A program made the position numbers and the translations under genes. Source: Capra hircus (Eukaryota; Chordata; Mammalia; Artiodactyla; Bovidae). Taken from it: 64,000 bases of DNA. Under the pieces are notes generated by a model. That model saw nothing but the letters and a program-made list of their open reading frames with translations, made no database searches and was not told the origin of the DNA. Shown piece after piece: positions 11,690 through 23,081 of this stretch (positions are counted from its first letter, which is position 1; each line of letters begins with the position of its first letter). Location of the stretch: the NCBI RefSeq assembly GCF_001704415.2, contig NC_030824.1:31119022-31183021 (forward strand), given 5' to 3'.

Positions 11690-12170
11690 TTGAAGTATAG
11701 TTGATTTGCAATGTTGTACCAGTCTCTGCCATACAGCAAAGTGATTCAATTAAACATGTATATAATTTCTTTAAAAAATTATTTTCCATTATGGTTTATC
11801 ACAGGATATTGAATATAGTTCTCTGTGGTATACAGTAGGACCTTGTTTATCCATTCTAAATGTAACAGTTTGCATTTACCAAACCTAATCTCTCATTCCA
11901 TTGGTCTCTCTCCTCACTGCCCCTTGGCAACCACATATCTGTTCTCTATATCTGTGAGTCTGTTTCTGTTTCAGAGATAGGTTCATTTTTGCCATATTTT
12001 GGATTCCACACGTAAGTGATATCATATGATTTCACCTTTCTCTGTCTGACTTACTTCACTTTGTATGAAATCTCTAGTTGTATCCATGCTGCTGCAAATG
12101 GCATTATTTCATTCTTTTTTATGGCTGAATAATATTCCATTGTATATATGCACCACGTTTTCTTAATCAA
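11690..12170 (-). mobile_element. L1 3' end, antisense
   Basis: It reads antisense from the tail (attgaagtatagttgatttg) up through tccattgtatatatgcacca. It stops abruptly a few bases before a BovB fragment. The other side of the L1 is its true 3' end, so the break on the BovB side is a 5' truncation or a rearrangement. Confidence 0.88.
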
Positions 12171-12176
12171 CTCATC

Positions 12177-13815
12177 CAAGGGACTCTCAAGAGTCTTCTC
12201 CAACACCACACTTCAAAAGCATCAGTTCTTTGGCACTCAGCTTTCTTTATGGTCCAACTCTCGCATCCATACATGACTACTGGGAAAACCATAGCTTTAA
12301 CTATATGGCCCTTTGTTAGCAAAGTAATGTTTCTGCATTTTAATATGCTGTCTAGATCTGTCATAGCTTTTCTTCCAAGGAGCAACTGTCTTTTAATTTC
12401 ATGACTGCAGTCACCATCTACAGTGATTTTGGAGCCCCCCAAAATTAAGTCCGCCACTGTTTCCATTGTTTCCTCATCTATTTGCCTTGAAGTGATGGGA
12501 CTGGATGCCATGACCTTCATTATCTGAATGTGGTATTTTGAGCCAGCTTTTTCACTCTCCTCTTGCACTTTCATCAAGAGGATCTTTAGTTCCTCTTTGC
12601 TTTCTGCCATAACAGTGGTGTCATCTGCATATCTGAGGTTATTGATATTTCTCCCAGCAATCTTGATTCCAGCTTTTGCTTCACCCAGCCTGGGATTTTG
12701 TATGATGTATTCCATATATAAATTAAATAAGCAGGGTGAAAATATACAGCCTTGATGTACTCCTTTCCCAATTTGGAGCCAGTCTGTTGTTCCATGTCTG
12801 GTTCTGACAGTTGCTTCTTGATCTGCATACAGATTTTTCAGAAAGCAGGTAAGAGGGTCTGGTATTGCCATCTCTTTAAGAATTTTCCACAGTTTGCTGT
12901 GACTCACAGTCAAAGACTTTAGCATAGTCAATGAAATAGAAGTAGATATTTTTCTGAATTCACTTGCTTTTTCTATGATCCAACAATTTGCATCAATATT
13001 GGCAATTTGATCTCTGGTTCCTCTGCCTTTTCTAAATCCAGCTTGAACACCTGGAAGTTCTTGGTTCATGTACTGTTAAAGCCTAGCTTGGAGGATTTTG
13101 AGCAATACTTTACTAGTATGAAAAATGAGTGCAATTGTGCAGTAGTTTGAACATTCTTTGGCATTGCCTTTCTTTGGGATTGGAATGAAAACTGTCCTGT
13201 GGCCACTGCTGAGTTTTCCAAATTTGCTGGCATATTGAGTGTAGCACTTTCACAGCATCGTCTTTTAGGATTTAAAATAGCTCAGCTGGAATTCCATTAC
13301 TTCCACTATCTTTGTTCACAGTGATGCTTCATAAGTCCCACTTGACTTCACACCTCAGGATGTCTGGCTCTGGGTGAGTGATCACACCATCATGGTTATC
13401 TGGTTCATTAAGATCTTTTTTATATAGTTCTGTGTATTCTCGCCACATCTTCTTAGTATCGTCTGCTTCTGTTAGGTCGATACCATTTCTGTCCTTTATT
13501 GTGCCCATCTTTGCATAAAATGTTCCCTTGGTATCCCTAAATTTCTTGAAGAGATCTCTTCTCTTTCCTGTTCTATTGTTGTCTTCTATTTCTTTGCATT
13601 GATCACTTAGGAAGGCTTTCTTATCTCTCCTTACTATTTGGAACTCTGCATTCAGATGGATAGATCTTTCCTTTTCTCCTTTGCTTCTCAGTTATTTGTA
13701 GGCCTCCGTAGACAACCATGTTGCCTTTTTACATTTCTTCCTCTTGGGGGTGGTTTTGATCACTGCCTCTTGTATAATGTTGCAAAACTCCATCCATAGT
13801 TCTTCAATATATCAC
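12177..13815 (-). mobile_element. BovB LINE, antisense, lacking its 3' end
   Basis: An internal BovB segment covering much of the RT region. A minus-strand open frame of 300 codons (12167-13069) includes QAGFRKGRGTRDQIANI, LRYADDTTVMAES (RT catalytic motif) and SWTIKKAE. The region that should give the first catalytic aspartate block (family motif FIDYAKAFD) is out of frame, so the copy is inactive. The family's last roughly 310 bp and tail are absent. The element stops at the complement of agagtcccttgg next to an L1. Decay is greater than in the 23-kb copy. Confidence 0.93.
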
Positions 13816-13832
13816 TGGTTTACAGATACCTA

Positions 13833-14475
13833 AGATAATGGTCCCATCACTTCATGGGAAATAGATGGGGAAACAGTGGAAACAGTGTTACATTTTATAT
13901 TTGGGGGCTCCAAAATCACTGCAGATGGTGATTTCAGCCATGAAATTAAAAGACGCTTACTTGTTGGAAGGAAAGTTATGACCAACTTAGATAGCATATT
14001 CAAAAGCAGAGACATTACTTCGCCAACAAAGGTCCATCTAGTCAAGGCTATGGTTTTCCCAGTGGTCATGTACAGATGTGAGAGTTGGACTATAAAGAAA
14101 GCTGAGCACTGAAGAATTGATGCTTTTGAACTGTGGTGTTGGAGAAGACTCTTGAGAGTCCCTTGGACTGCAGGAGATCCAACCAGTCCATTCTGAAGGA
14201 GATCAGTCCTGGGTGTTCATTGGAAGGAATGATGCTAAAGCTGAAACTCCAGTACTTGGCCACCTGTTGACTCATTGGAAAGACTCTGATGCTGGGAAGA
14301 ATTGGGGGCAGGAGGAAAAGGGTACGACAGAGGATGAGATGGCTGGATGGCATCACTGACTCGATGGACATGAGTTTGGGTGAACTCTGGGAGGATGGAC
14401 AGGGAGGCCTAGCCTGCTGCAATTCATGGGATTGCAAAGAGTTGGACACAACTGAGTGACTGAACTGAACTGAAC
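13833..14475 (+). mobile_element. BovB LINE 3' end, sense
   Basis: It starts near ggtcccatcacttcatggga, continues through the C-terminal RT-proximal coding text (SWTIKKAEH, then a stop) and ends at the characteristic tail of ctgaa repeats. It lies head-to-head with the preceding antisense BovB. About 330 bp is represented in both, and the two translations differ at many residues. They are therefore probably separate insertions and not one inverted copy. Confidence 0.93.
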
Positions 14476-14639
14476 ATTAAAACTTGGGAGTCATTGCCCA
14501 AGAGAAACCTCAATTCTCATATTCAATCTGTCACTTCAGATTATTACATCTATTCAAAATATTAAATTATTCTTATGAGTTCACTTAATTCAGATATTCT
14601 TTCTCTCTATTCCTGAAAAAGTCAACAACTTCCGTATTG

Positions 14640-15345
14640 ACCTCCCTGATCCCAGTCTCCATCTCTTCCATTCCAGTCTGAAGACAATCGCCAGGTCATT
14701 AACACTTTCTTCTTGCCTTTTCACTCTTTATAAGTAAAAGTCCAGCTTTATCACATTGGCACAGAAGGTCCCCATCTACCAGGCCTGTAGTTTGAACTCA
14801 CTCTATCAGTCTCCTAACTACTGCCCCTAGCTACTTCCCACATCTTTTTCTGGGCCATTCTGGTTTGCCTTCCTTACCTATATTTTTGTTTCATGTCTTG
14901 TGTCTCATTTCCTGAGAATATTGTTTGGTTCTTACCAAGACTAAGGTGTTGTTAACTGTATGAGCCCTTATAAGTAACATATTTAATATTGTAAGAAGGG
15001 CTTTTAGGGATTCAGTGAGTGTGTGTGTGTTCTTCGTATTTTCACCTAAATAGAAAGCCTGAACAGGAGGGATGGCTCTAACACAGAAGACTTCAGAAAA
15101 ATGGGCAGACCCAGGGTGTCCTGGGAAACAGGGAGCCCTGTGGTCCTTCAGGTTGCATTATTAGAGGCTGAGATGGTTGTCCTGGGTTTCATGTCTCAGT
15201 TTCCCAACTGGACTAAAGTTCCTTGATGATTAAACACAAAATCAATAACATCCTCCCATCAGGTTTGAATCTTCTTTCCCTTTCTCTGTATCCAGTCCTG
15301 GATTCAGAGAAGGTGCTTAATACATACTGGCTGGATTAGGAAACA
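14640..15345 (+). mobile_element. Probable L2 LINE remnants
   Basis: The left part has L2-like sense text (taagtaaaagtccagcttta; gaaggtccccatctaccagg). The right end has aaggtgcttaatacatactg, like the L2/MIR 3' end. Both are diverged and there is unassigned sequence between them. Confidence 0.35.
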
Positions 15346-15492
15346 GGCAGCGTTTTTGAGTATTTGTACCACAACTCAGTGACTCTTCCTCTTGAACTGT
15401 AGAGCATCCTTTGGGATCCACCTCTTCAGGGGTAATGATGCAAGACCTCTGAGCAGACTTGCTCGTCCTTCATTCTCTCCCATGCTGGTTCT

Positions 15493-15723
15493 TCCTAGAA
15501 CATAGTACAAGTGCTCAGTCGTGTCTGACTCTTTGCGATGCTATATATGGACTGTAGCCCGCCAGGCTCCTCTGTCCATGGGATTTTCCCAGCAAGAACC
15601 CCGGAGTGAGTTGCCATTTTCTCCTCTAGGGGATCTTCCCAATCAAAGGACCAAACCTGCGTCTCCTGCATTACGGAAGGATTCCTTAGTGCTGAGTCAC
15701 CTGGAAAGTCCCTCCTAGAACAT
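15493..15723 (-). mobile_element. Bov-tA SINE with perfect 11-bp target duplication
   Basis: Full antisense Bov-tA from gtgctcagtcgtgtctga to gagtcacctggaaagtccc. The direct repeats tcctagaacat lie at 15493-15503 and 15713-15723. Confidence 0.92.
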
Positions 15724-16531
15724 GTTTCCTTCTAATAAAAATTAAATCCTAGCTCTGGCCCCTTCCTCTTTCCCTCGAGATGCTTTTGAAATTAAGCAAT
15801 GGCAGAGGTCTTTAGGAAATGTGGATTTATGTTTTTAATTTAATTTCTACCAAACCTGGATATACTGTTTTGCAATATCAACATTTTCCCACCCCCTATA
15901 GGAGCTCATTTGTTTCAATGTGAACATGATATGTATGCTAGTTTCTTCGGTTGTGTTTATTCCCTACCAAACAAACACCTGAAATGCTCAACACCTCTTG
16001 ACTAACGATTTCAATTTTGTCTCCATCTTGCTATTTTCTGACATTACCAGGGGAGTTTCCACCTGTCTCTCACAATCTACTGAAAGGCTTGGGAACCACG
16101 ATAGCAGAAACTGTGTGTTTAAGGCCACAGGGAATAAGGCATGTCATATTTTAAGCTCTAGTGCTCTAAAGGGAGGACATGGCTACTGCCTCTTGCAAAA
16201 CTCCAGCAAAGAGGTGGTTTTTTTTTTGGGGTAACAACTATTAATCATGACAGAAGGACTCAGATAGGGGGAGAGGACAGATGGTTCTTGTTACAACCTG
16301 CCCCTAACTTGCATTACCATGCCCGGCCATAAATAGAATGTTTGTACCAAAATCATGAGAGGAAAAGAATCATCAGAGATAAAAATCTCCAATATGTTGT
16401 GCTATCAAGTGATTTAAAGCCATGATGTAATGATGAATACATGTATAATACAGCAAAAACAGCAGAGTCAGGAAAACTTTGGGCATAACAGACATCAATT
16501 TTCATCAAGTATTTGATTCAAAAGTAATAGA
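15724..16531. other. Intergenic, nothing recognised
   Basis: Unique-looking DNA. The 78-codon frame near 16.0-16.2 kb has no recognisable domain and no splice or start context. Confidence 0.5.
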
Positions 16532-16817
16532 GAGGACTTCCCTAGTGATTCAATGGTTAAGAATCCACCTGCCAAAGCAGGGGACACAGTTTCGATCCTG
16601 GTTGGGGAAGATGCCATATTCCACAGGGCAACTAAGCCTGTGTTTGGCAAATACTGAAGCTCACCCACCCCAGAGCCCATGCTCCACAACAAGAAAAGCC
16701 ACTGCAATGAGAAGCACCATACCACAGCTGGAGAGTAATCTCTGCTCATTTTCTTAACTAGAGAAAACCAGTGTGCAGCCACAAAGACCCAGCACAACCA
16801 AAAATAAATTTTTGTGA
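16532..16817 (+). mobile_element. CHR-2-like SINE, sense
   Basis: The head is ggacttccctagtgattcaa. The CHR-2 middle (caagaaaagccactgcaatg) and tail (agcacaaccaaaaataaat) follow. The 141-codon minus-strand frame overlapping it is a SINE shadow. Confidence 0.88.
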
Positions 16818-17001
16818 TATGGACACTGACAAGTGATAAGACGTAAATTTGTTTTAAGTTGTTTTTAAAGATTTTCCTGATAGTCCTATCATATTGTCTG
16901 GAGAATCTTGACAATTCCACCCTAAACTTAAGTTTAAAAAAGTTTTAATAGTTCACTAAGCTTTGAGTTCCATGGAGTAAACTTTTCTGAATGGGGATTA
17001 C

Positions 17002-17220
17002 GTTTTAATGCCTTACTGTCATTGTTTAGTCACTAAGTCATGTCTGATGTAGCCTGCAGGCTGCTCTGTCCATGGGATTTCACAGGCAAGAATACTGAAG
17101 TGGGTTGCCATTTACTTCTCCAGGGGATCTTCCCTACTGGGATATCGAACCCACGTCACCTGCATTGGCAGGCAAATTCTTTACTACTGAGCCACCTGGG
17201 AAGTCCAAGTTTTAATGCCT
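17002..17220 (-). mobile_element. Bov-tA SINE with perfect 12-bp target duplication
   Basis: Antisense Bov-tA with an internal deletion in the BovA part. It ends with the complement of the tRNA head (gccacctgggaagtcc). The direct repeats gttttaatgcct lie at 17002-17013 and 17209-17220. Confidence 0.92.
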
Positions 17221-18413
17221 GGATGCTTTCAAATGTAAAGTTACACATATACTTTGGAAGAACCTTAAATTACTAATATCAACCACATGATAGATGTGTG
17301 AATATTTTGCTGACTTTGTAGACATTTATCAGCTTCTTCATATATAAATCAGGTGAAATTGTCCTCAGTATGGCTGTATGTAATGTAATACAGTGTATAG
17401 GGAAAGATGCTCTAAAATGGAGATGGGCTTTATATCATTTAAACGTGTCCATCCCCAGTCATCAGGGTTTCCAGTGTCCTGAAAGATAGGAGTGATAGGT
17501 CTGTGTCAGAGCTCACGTGTACGTGGCAGTTACTCATCTCTATGAATGTTTCAGAGAGGAGAGGGCTGCCAATGGAGGATTCACTTCCTAAGAACTCTGG
17601 ATGACGAGCTGGACCACCCACTGCGGACCGAGGCCAGGCCTCCATGGTCAGCACTGGTCCTGAGCACGGCTGGCAAGAAAGAACGACCAAAACAGATTTC
17701 ATCTGTTGCCCTGTGGATCGGTTCCAAGGAACACTTTTGTTTCTGGATGATCCGAGCATGGCCTGATAGGCTGAGAATGCAATAATTGGTATAATTAGCC
17801 AATAATGTTGCAGGGAAAAAAGTTATTAGTGACTACTAACTAACTACTTTGCATGCTAGTGTTTTGAGGGGAAAAAAACCAGATAATCTTTTGAGGTGTT
17901 GTTGTTTTTTTTAATGTATGAGTTATTTCTGGCTTTGGTTGTTGCCGGAATACTGTAAAGGGCGTTGTGTTAGGTTGTGTCATCAGGGAATCTCGTGAGG
18001 AGGCTGGTAGGACATTTCTGCGGTTTCTGGCGCCTCAGTTCAGGTCGCCCAGGGTGACCTTTTCCCTGAGGTTCCATGGAGCACAAAGGACCAAGGGGAG
18101 TGAAGTAGCCTGGGATGTGTAGATACGATTTTGTGCCCGCAATGAAGGAGATTCCAAACACCTGCCACTTCCCATGATTGACAAGCAACACAGCTATTCC
18201 TGTAAACTCAACCAAACACAATGCATCAGTGACACACTTATTGTGAATGAAATTGAAGGAAAGCCCTGGCGTTAGCCCTTCCCAGGCCCTGAAAACAAAC
18301 GTTGAACATCTGCCAAAGGTCAGTCAGTGCCCTTCCTGTTAACACTGGCTACCTGAGAATGCTTCCTTCTTTTGTCATCACAAAGGAAAGAACTCGTCTT
18401 CTCCTACTTCTTC
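17221..18413. other. Intergenic, nothing recognised
   Basis: Overlapping frames of 73-106 codons near 17.4-17.8 kb run on both strands with no domain or splice signals. I treat them as chance. Confidence 0.5.
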
Positions 18414-18528
18414 TTAAATTTGGCCGCACCAAGAGGCATGCAGGTTAGTACCCTAACTCAGGATGGAACACGTGCCCTTGCATTGAAGGTGCCATGTCCC
18501 AAGCACTGGACCACCAGGGAAGTCCCAG
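18414..18528 (-). mobile_element. CHR-type SINE, antisense
   Basis: The antisense CHR text runs from tggccgcaccaagaggcatg to tggaccaccagggaagtccc. Confidence 0.82.
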
Positions 18529-18929
18529 GAATTCTTCTTCTTTGATGGCCCAGAAGGAGAAGAAGCTGCTTGCCAAACCGTGAGATGGTGATAGAGGCAG
18601 TTTGGGAAATGGAGATATTCCAGCACCTGGTGGCTGGTTGGAATGTCTCTACTTAACCCCCAGGAATCAGTAGGGGAGTAGAGTTCTTTAGTGTAGCTCC
18701 ATGGGGGCTAGTAGTTCTCCAAGGTCTGCTGGAGATCTAAACAGCATATTCAACATTAACATGTTCTTCTAAGCTCCAAGCGAATTCACAAATATCTCCC
18801 TCAAGAGGAAAACCAGCGGTTGGTGGATTGAGAACAACTGGATTTGGACGTTTCCCCAGCCCATCCTCTCCTTGGGGAATATTTTTCCAATGTTCCCCCA
18901 CCCTTCTTTGTAGTTATTTCTTCTTCTTT

Positions 18930-19114
18930 TTTTATTTTAATGTGGGCCATTTTTAAAGTCTTTATTGAATTTGTTGCAATATTGCTGCTGTTTTATGTCT
19001 TGGTTTGTTCAGCATGAGGCATGTAGGGTCTTAGCTTCCTAACCCGGGATTGAACCCACATCCTCTGCCCTGGAAGGTGAAGTTGTAGCCACTGGACCAC
19101 CCAGGGAAGTCCCT
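18930..19114 (-). mobile_element. CHR-type SINE, antisense
   Basis: It begins in T-rich text, passes gggattgaacccacatcctc and ends at tggaccacccagggaagtcc. The left part is unusual for CHR (a longer T-rich lead), so the left boundary is uncertain. Confidence 0.75.
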
Positions 19115-19709
19115 GTATTTACTTCTTGATCTTGTCTTTCCTGTTATGGTGTTTTAATGATGCTCATTATTAATATTATAAACTCAGAGTCCTAACTTCT
19201 CTGAGAATCGCTTTATCAGTAATGATCTAAACGTACACTTAGAATTTTAGCGAAAAGATGTGCTTTGATAGTGACAACAACAAAAATAGCGAGTTGTATT
19301 GGCTTACTACTTCTAAAGGTAGGAAGATAAACTATTATTAATAGCTGCACACCATTTCCTATCTTTTCAAGGCCTTTGTTAGCCTCACAATGGTGCTGCC
19401 AGGGAAATACTATTAATACAGAGCAAAAGGAGAGAGGGTGGGGGACACTTTTATGATGGAGCACACGCCCCATTTGCCTTTTGTGCTGCCTTTGTACTTT
19501 TCCTGAAGCCATACAATGTAATACCTACAGAGGGAAGCAACTGTGTTTAGGAAAAATAAATTTTCTTCTATTATTCAATTTAACAATCATTCAGGCTCTC
19601 TCAACCAAAAAACAAATAAGGAAAATTCCACAATGAGCATTAAAACCAAAACATCATTGTTAGTCATTGATACCCAACCATACTTGCTAGTTTAAAAATG
19701 AGAGAAGAA
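19115..19709. other. Intergenic, nothing recognised
   Basis: No gene or named repeat. A 98-codon minus-strand frame (19216-19512) has no recognisable feature. Confidence 0.5.
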
Positions 19710-20040
19710 AGGGGCTTCCCTTGTGGCTCAATGGTAAAGAATCCACCTGCCAATGTAGGAGACCTGGGTGCGATCCCTGATCCAGGAAGATCCCACATGC
19801 CTCGGAGCAACTAAGCTCATTTGCCACAAGTATTAAGCCTTTGCTCTAGAGCCCGGGAGCTATAACTATTGAGCCCACATGTCCTACAGCCAGCACTCTG
19901 CAACAAGAGAAGCCACTGCAATGAGAAACCCATGCACCACAGTGAAGAGTAGCCCCCTCTTTCCACAACTAGAGAAAAGCCCGCACAGCAACTAAGACCC
20001 CGCACAGCCCAAAACAAACAAATAAATGATTTTTTAAAAA
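19710..20040 (+). mobile_element. CHR-2-like SINE, sense, long form
   Basis: The head is ggggcttcccttgtggctca, with the full CHR-2 body (caacaagagaagccactgca; cccgcacagcaactaagacc) and an aaacaaacaaataaatga tail. Confidence 0.88.
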
Positions 20041-21355
20041 AGCTAGAAGAAAGCAAAGCTCTCCTCTCTTTGCACACCATGTTGACAAACCTTGCCTCCC
20101 AAGCCAATCATTTTCCTCTCTGGGAAGCAATCTGGACTAGGAACCTGTCCAAAATATGCCCTAGAGTGTATTGAATTTCAGGAGAGGCTTCCTGAAGGCT
20201 CTCGGTAATAAAAAGTTCCACCGATTCTGACACATATATGGATGGATCAGAACTTTTCTAGTGCATTCCTTGCCAGCATCACTGAATTCTTCAAAACAAC
20301 TGGATTCAAATATTAGAAACATATCAGGTCACCAAGTTCTGCCATTGTTTTAATCAGTACCTTGATAAAAAATTGCAGGTAGCAGGAACTCCAACTAGTT
20401 CAAGCAAAATGAGAATACAATATATTAGTTCACAGTAAAGGTGAAGGCAATTGTAAGAGAGGGAACAGGGGCTCAGGGTTTGGAACTGGACACACTGACC
20501 CCAGGAGTCATCTGTCTCTCATCCTGAGTTGCCTCTGCTGCGCCCTGGTCTACAGAGGCTCTACTTGAGATGAGGGAAAGATGGTCAGAGAGCCCTGGGG
20601 TTACAGTCATCAGTTCTGGGTCTGAGAAAAGGGAAACCTTGACCCCCTAATGTGGGAAGATCTGGTTGAAGAATCCCTATGGTCTGGCAAGGTATTCATA
20701 CATCTGGCCCTTCATGGCCCTGGGGTGGTGGTTGCAGACAGGCAGTGGGGAAAGGGCATATATTTTAGGACGTCTACAGAAGAAGAAAACCAACCAGGAG
20801 AACGAGGATATTCAAGCTGGGAGGCAGGTGACAATATTACCTACACAGTCCATTCTATCATTTCTATTAAGGATTTATATCAATGAAGGGTAAGGACAAG
20901 AAACAAGAATGCTCTTGTTGGGTAATGTGAAGAGACCTCAATAAAGAGACTATTTACAAAAGTGTGAAGAGGGTGCAGGAGGACATAGCAGTGCGCCTCC
21001 CTGGGATGGTAAGAGCGAAGGTCTTGCCAGTCTTCAGTCTGGACAAGGCATGAGGTCCAATGTTCCATGCAGTGACCACACTGGGGTGTGTTCCCAGGAA
21101 TGGATACTCCACACCCTTGCTGTCCCCTGCCTCTCATCTCCTGCCAGTACACCCTGTTGGCTGAACCTATCGAGAGGGCAATGACTAAGGGAGTCCGCAG
21201 ATGTCATCCTGACAGGTCAGCCTGCCGCACAGAGGCCAGAGTTGAAGGGAGTGACGATATGGACCAACAGAACAGATGTTCAGCACAGCCTTACATATAT
21301 ACATAGACAGACAGGCACACATACACGCACATTTAAATTTTTTCAATTTTATACT
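20041..21355. other. Intergenic, no gene
   Basis: Mixed DNA. An old repeat is possible around 20.37-20.55 kb (phrases such as caggaactccaactagttca) but I cannot name it. The short frames near 20.6-21.3 kb are overlapping and featureless. Confidence 0.45.
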
Positions 21356-21356
21356 G

Positions 21357-21852
21357 GGGCTTCCCAGGTGGCACTAATGGTAAAGAGATGCTGCTACTGC
21401 TAAGTCACTTCAGTCGTGTCCGACTCTGTGCGACCTCATAGACGGCAGCCCACCAGGCTCCCCCGTCCCTGGGATTCTCCAGGCAAGAACACTGGAGTGG
21501 GTTGCCATTTCCTTCTCCAGTGCATGAAAGTGAAAAGTGAAAGTGAAGTCGCTCAGTCGTGTCCGACCCTCAGTGACCCCGTGGACTACAGCCTTCCAGG
21601 CTCCTCCGTCTATGGGATTTTCCAGGCAAGAGTACTGGAGTAGGGTGCCACTGCCTTCTCTGAAAGAGATGCTAGTCTGCAGGAAATGTAAGAGATTCTA
21701 GTTCAATCCCTGGGTCAGGAAGATCCTCTGGAGAAGGGAAAGGCAACCCACTCCAGTATTCTTGCCTGGAGAATTCCATGGACAGAGAAACCTGGTAGGC
21801 TACAGTTCATGGGGTCGGAAAGAGTCGGACACGACTGAGGAACTAACACACA
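21357..21852 (+). mobile_element. Bov-tA SINE split by a Bov-A2
   Basis: The sense Bov-tA head (ggggcttcccaggtggcac) is broken about 25 bases in. It resumes at about 21674 (tagttcaatccctgggtcag) and ends at gacacgactgaggaactaac. The gap is a younger SINE, so the order of insertion is explicit. Confidence 0.92.
21382..21673 (-). mobile_element. Bov-A2 dimer SINE nested in Bov-tA, 11-bp target duplication
   Basis: Two BovA units in tandem, antisense, joined by the gaaagtgaaaagtgaaagtg linker and preceded by a short gctgctactgct tract. The direct repeats aaagagatgct at 21382-21392 and 21663-21673 belong to the host Bov-tA. Confidence 0.94.
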
Positions 21853-21854
21853 CA

Positions 21855-21972
21855 TTAGTTTCAGATGTACATCAGAGTGATTTACTTATACATTTACTGA
21901 ATCTGTTTCAGATTCTTTTCCCTTACAGGTCATTACAGAATATCGAGTAGAGTTCCCTGTGCTGATTACACA
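21855..21972 (-). mobile_element. L1 3' UTR fragment, antisense
   Basis: Diverged antisense L1 text: agagtgatttacttatac, then tcattacagaatatcgagta and gttccctgtgct. Confidence 0.6.
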
Positions 21973-22044
21973 TAAACACATTTAGCATAAAAGTAACAAC
22001 AATGCAATGGAATATTCAATAAATATTATTCGACACTGTGTGCG

Positions 22045-22257
22045 TACATAAGTCGCTTCAGTCATGTCTGACTCTTTGATATCCCATGGACTGTAGCCCA
22101 CCAGGCTTCTCTAAGGGATTCTCCAGGCAAGAATACCAGAGTGGGTTGCCATTCCCTCCTTCAGGGGATCTCCCCAACCCAGAGATTGAACCTGGGTGTC
22201 TTATGTCTCCTGATTGGCAGGCTGGTTCTTTACCACTAGCACCACCTGGGAAGCCCT
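22045..22257 (-). mobile_element. Bov-tA SINE, antisense
   Basis: Antisense Bov-tA from ataagtcgcttcagtcatgt to accacctgggaagccctt, with the BovA and tRNA-like parts both present. Confidence 0.92.
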
Positions 22258-22279
22258 TATTCTACGTTACATATTATGT

Positions 22280-22346
22280 ATTGGGCTAGCCAGAAAGTTC
22301 GTTCGGTTTCTTTCTGTAAGGTGGTTTGGGAAAACCTGAACGAATA
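22280..22346. mobile_element. Mariner-type MITE fragment
   Basis: It resembles the ruminant mariner-derived palindromic element. One end reads ggctagccagaaagttcgtt. A complementary ggaaaacctgaacgaa follows about 45 bases later, giving an imperfect hairpin. The right terminal repeat is incomplete. Non-coding. Confidence 0.7.
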
Positions 22347-22494
22347 TAATTCCTAGAAGAAATCCAAAGCAACGGTGTGTCATAATGAAAGCTTTTGGAG
22401 GCAGCCTAACTTGGATTTGAATCCCATGCTCTAATCTCAGTCACCGCACCTCGGCACACACCTACCATGAGTAGACCAAAGAATTAATATTTGC

Positions 22495-22755
22495 ATAAGC
22501 GGGGAAAGGAGGGGTCAGATGAATCGAGAGATTGGAATTGACATATATACACTACAGATACTGTGTACAAAATAGACAACTAATGAGAATCTACTGTATT
22601 GCTCAGGGAGCCCTACTCAGTGCTCTGTGGTGACCTAAATGGGAAGGAAATCCAAAACAGGGGGAATGTATGTATACATGTAGCTGAACCACTGCTGCAC
22701 AGCAGGATCTAACACAACACTCTAAAGCTGCTCTACTCCAATACATTTTTTTAAA
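22495..22755 (+). mobile_element. L1 3' end, sense
   Basis: The same L1 3' variant as at 7.7 kb: gagattggaattgacatata, atgggaaggaaatcc, aacacaacactctaaagc, then a T-rich end. Confidence 0.82.
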
Positions 22756-23081
22756 AGCAGTTATATCTACAGACAGGATGAATCACAGACCAATGTTCTG
22801 TAACTTCTACTATATAAAAAACACCAACATTCGAATGATTAGCTCCAATTAAAATAGTGATGCCATGACTATCAAGCAGAATATAATTTGACTTATGTTT
22901 TTGAAAGTTCATTGGTATTTTATAGTGAGTGTTTTGGGCTTTTGATTATGTTCATTCACAGACATGGGATAAAGCTAAAAATTCTGTTTAACTCTGGGTA
23001 GCAGGATAAAAGAACTCTGCTGAGTGGGACTAATTTTTTTTCTGTAGTCTACCATTTTTGTCACTAACTAGGCCTTTAGAT
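22756..23081. other. AT-rich intergenic stretch
   Basis: Nothing recognised between the L1 end and the BovB start. Confidence 0.5.

Noticed and set aside
12177..14475. Single BovB insertion with twin-priming inversion
   Set aside because: About 330 bp of the element is present twice and the two versions differ at many residues, which points to two separate copies.
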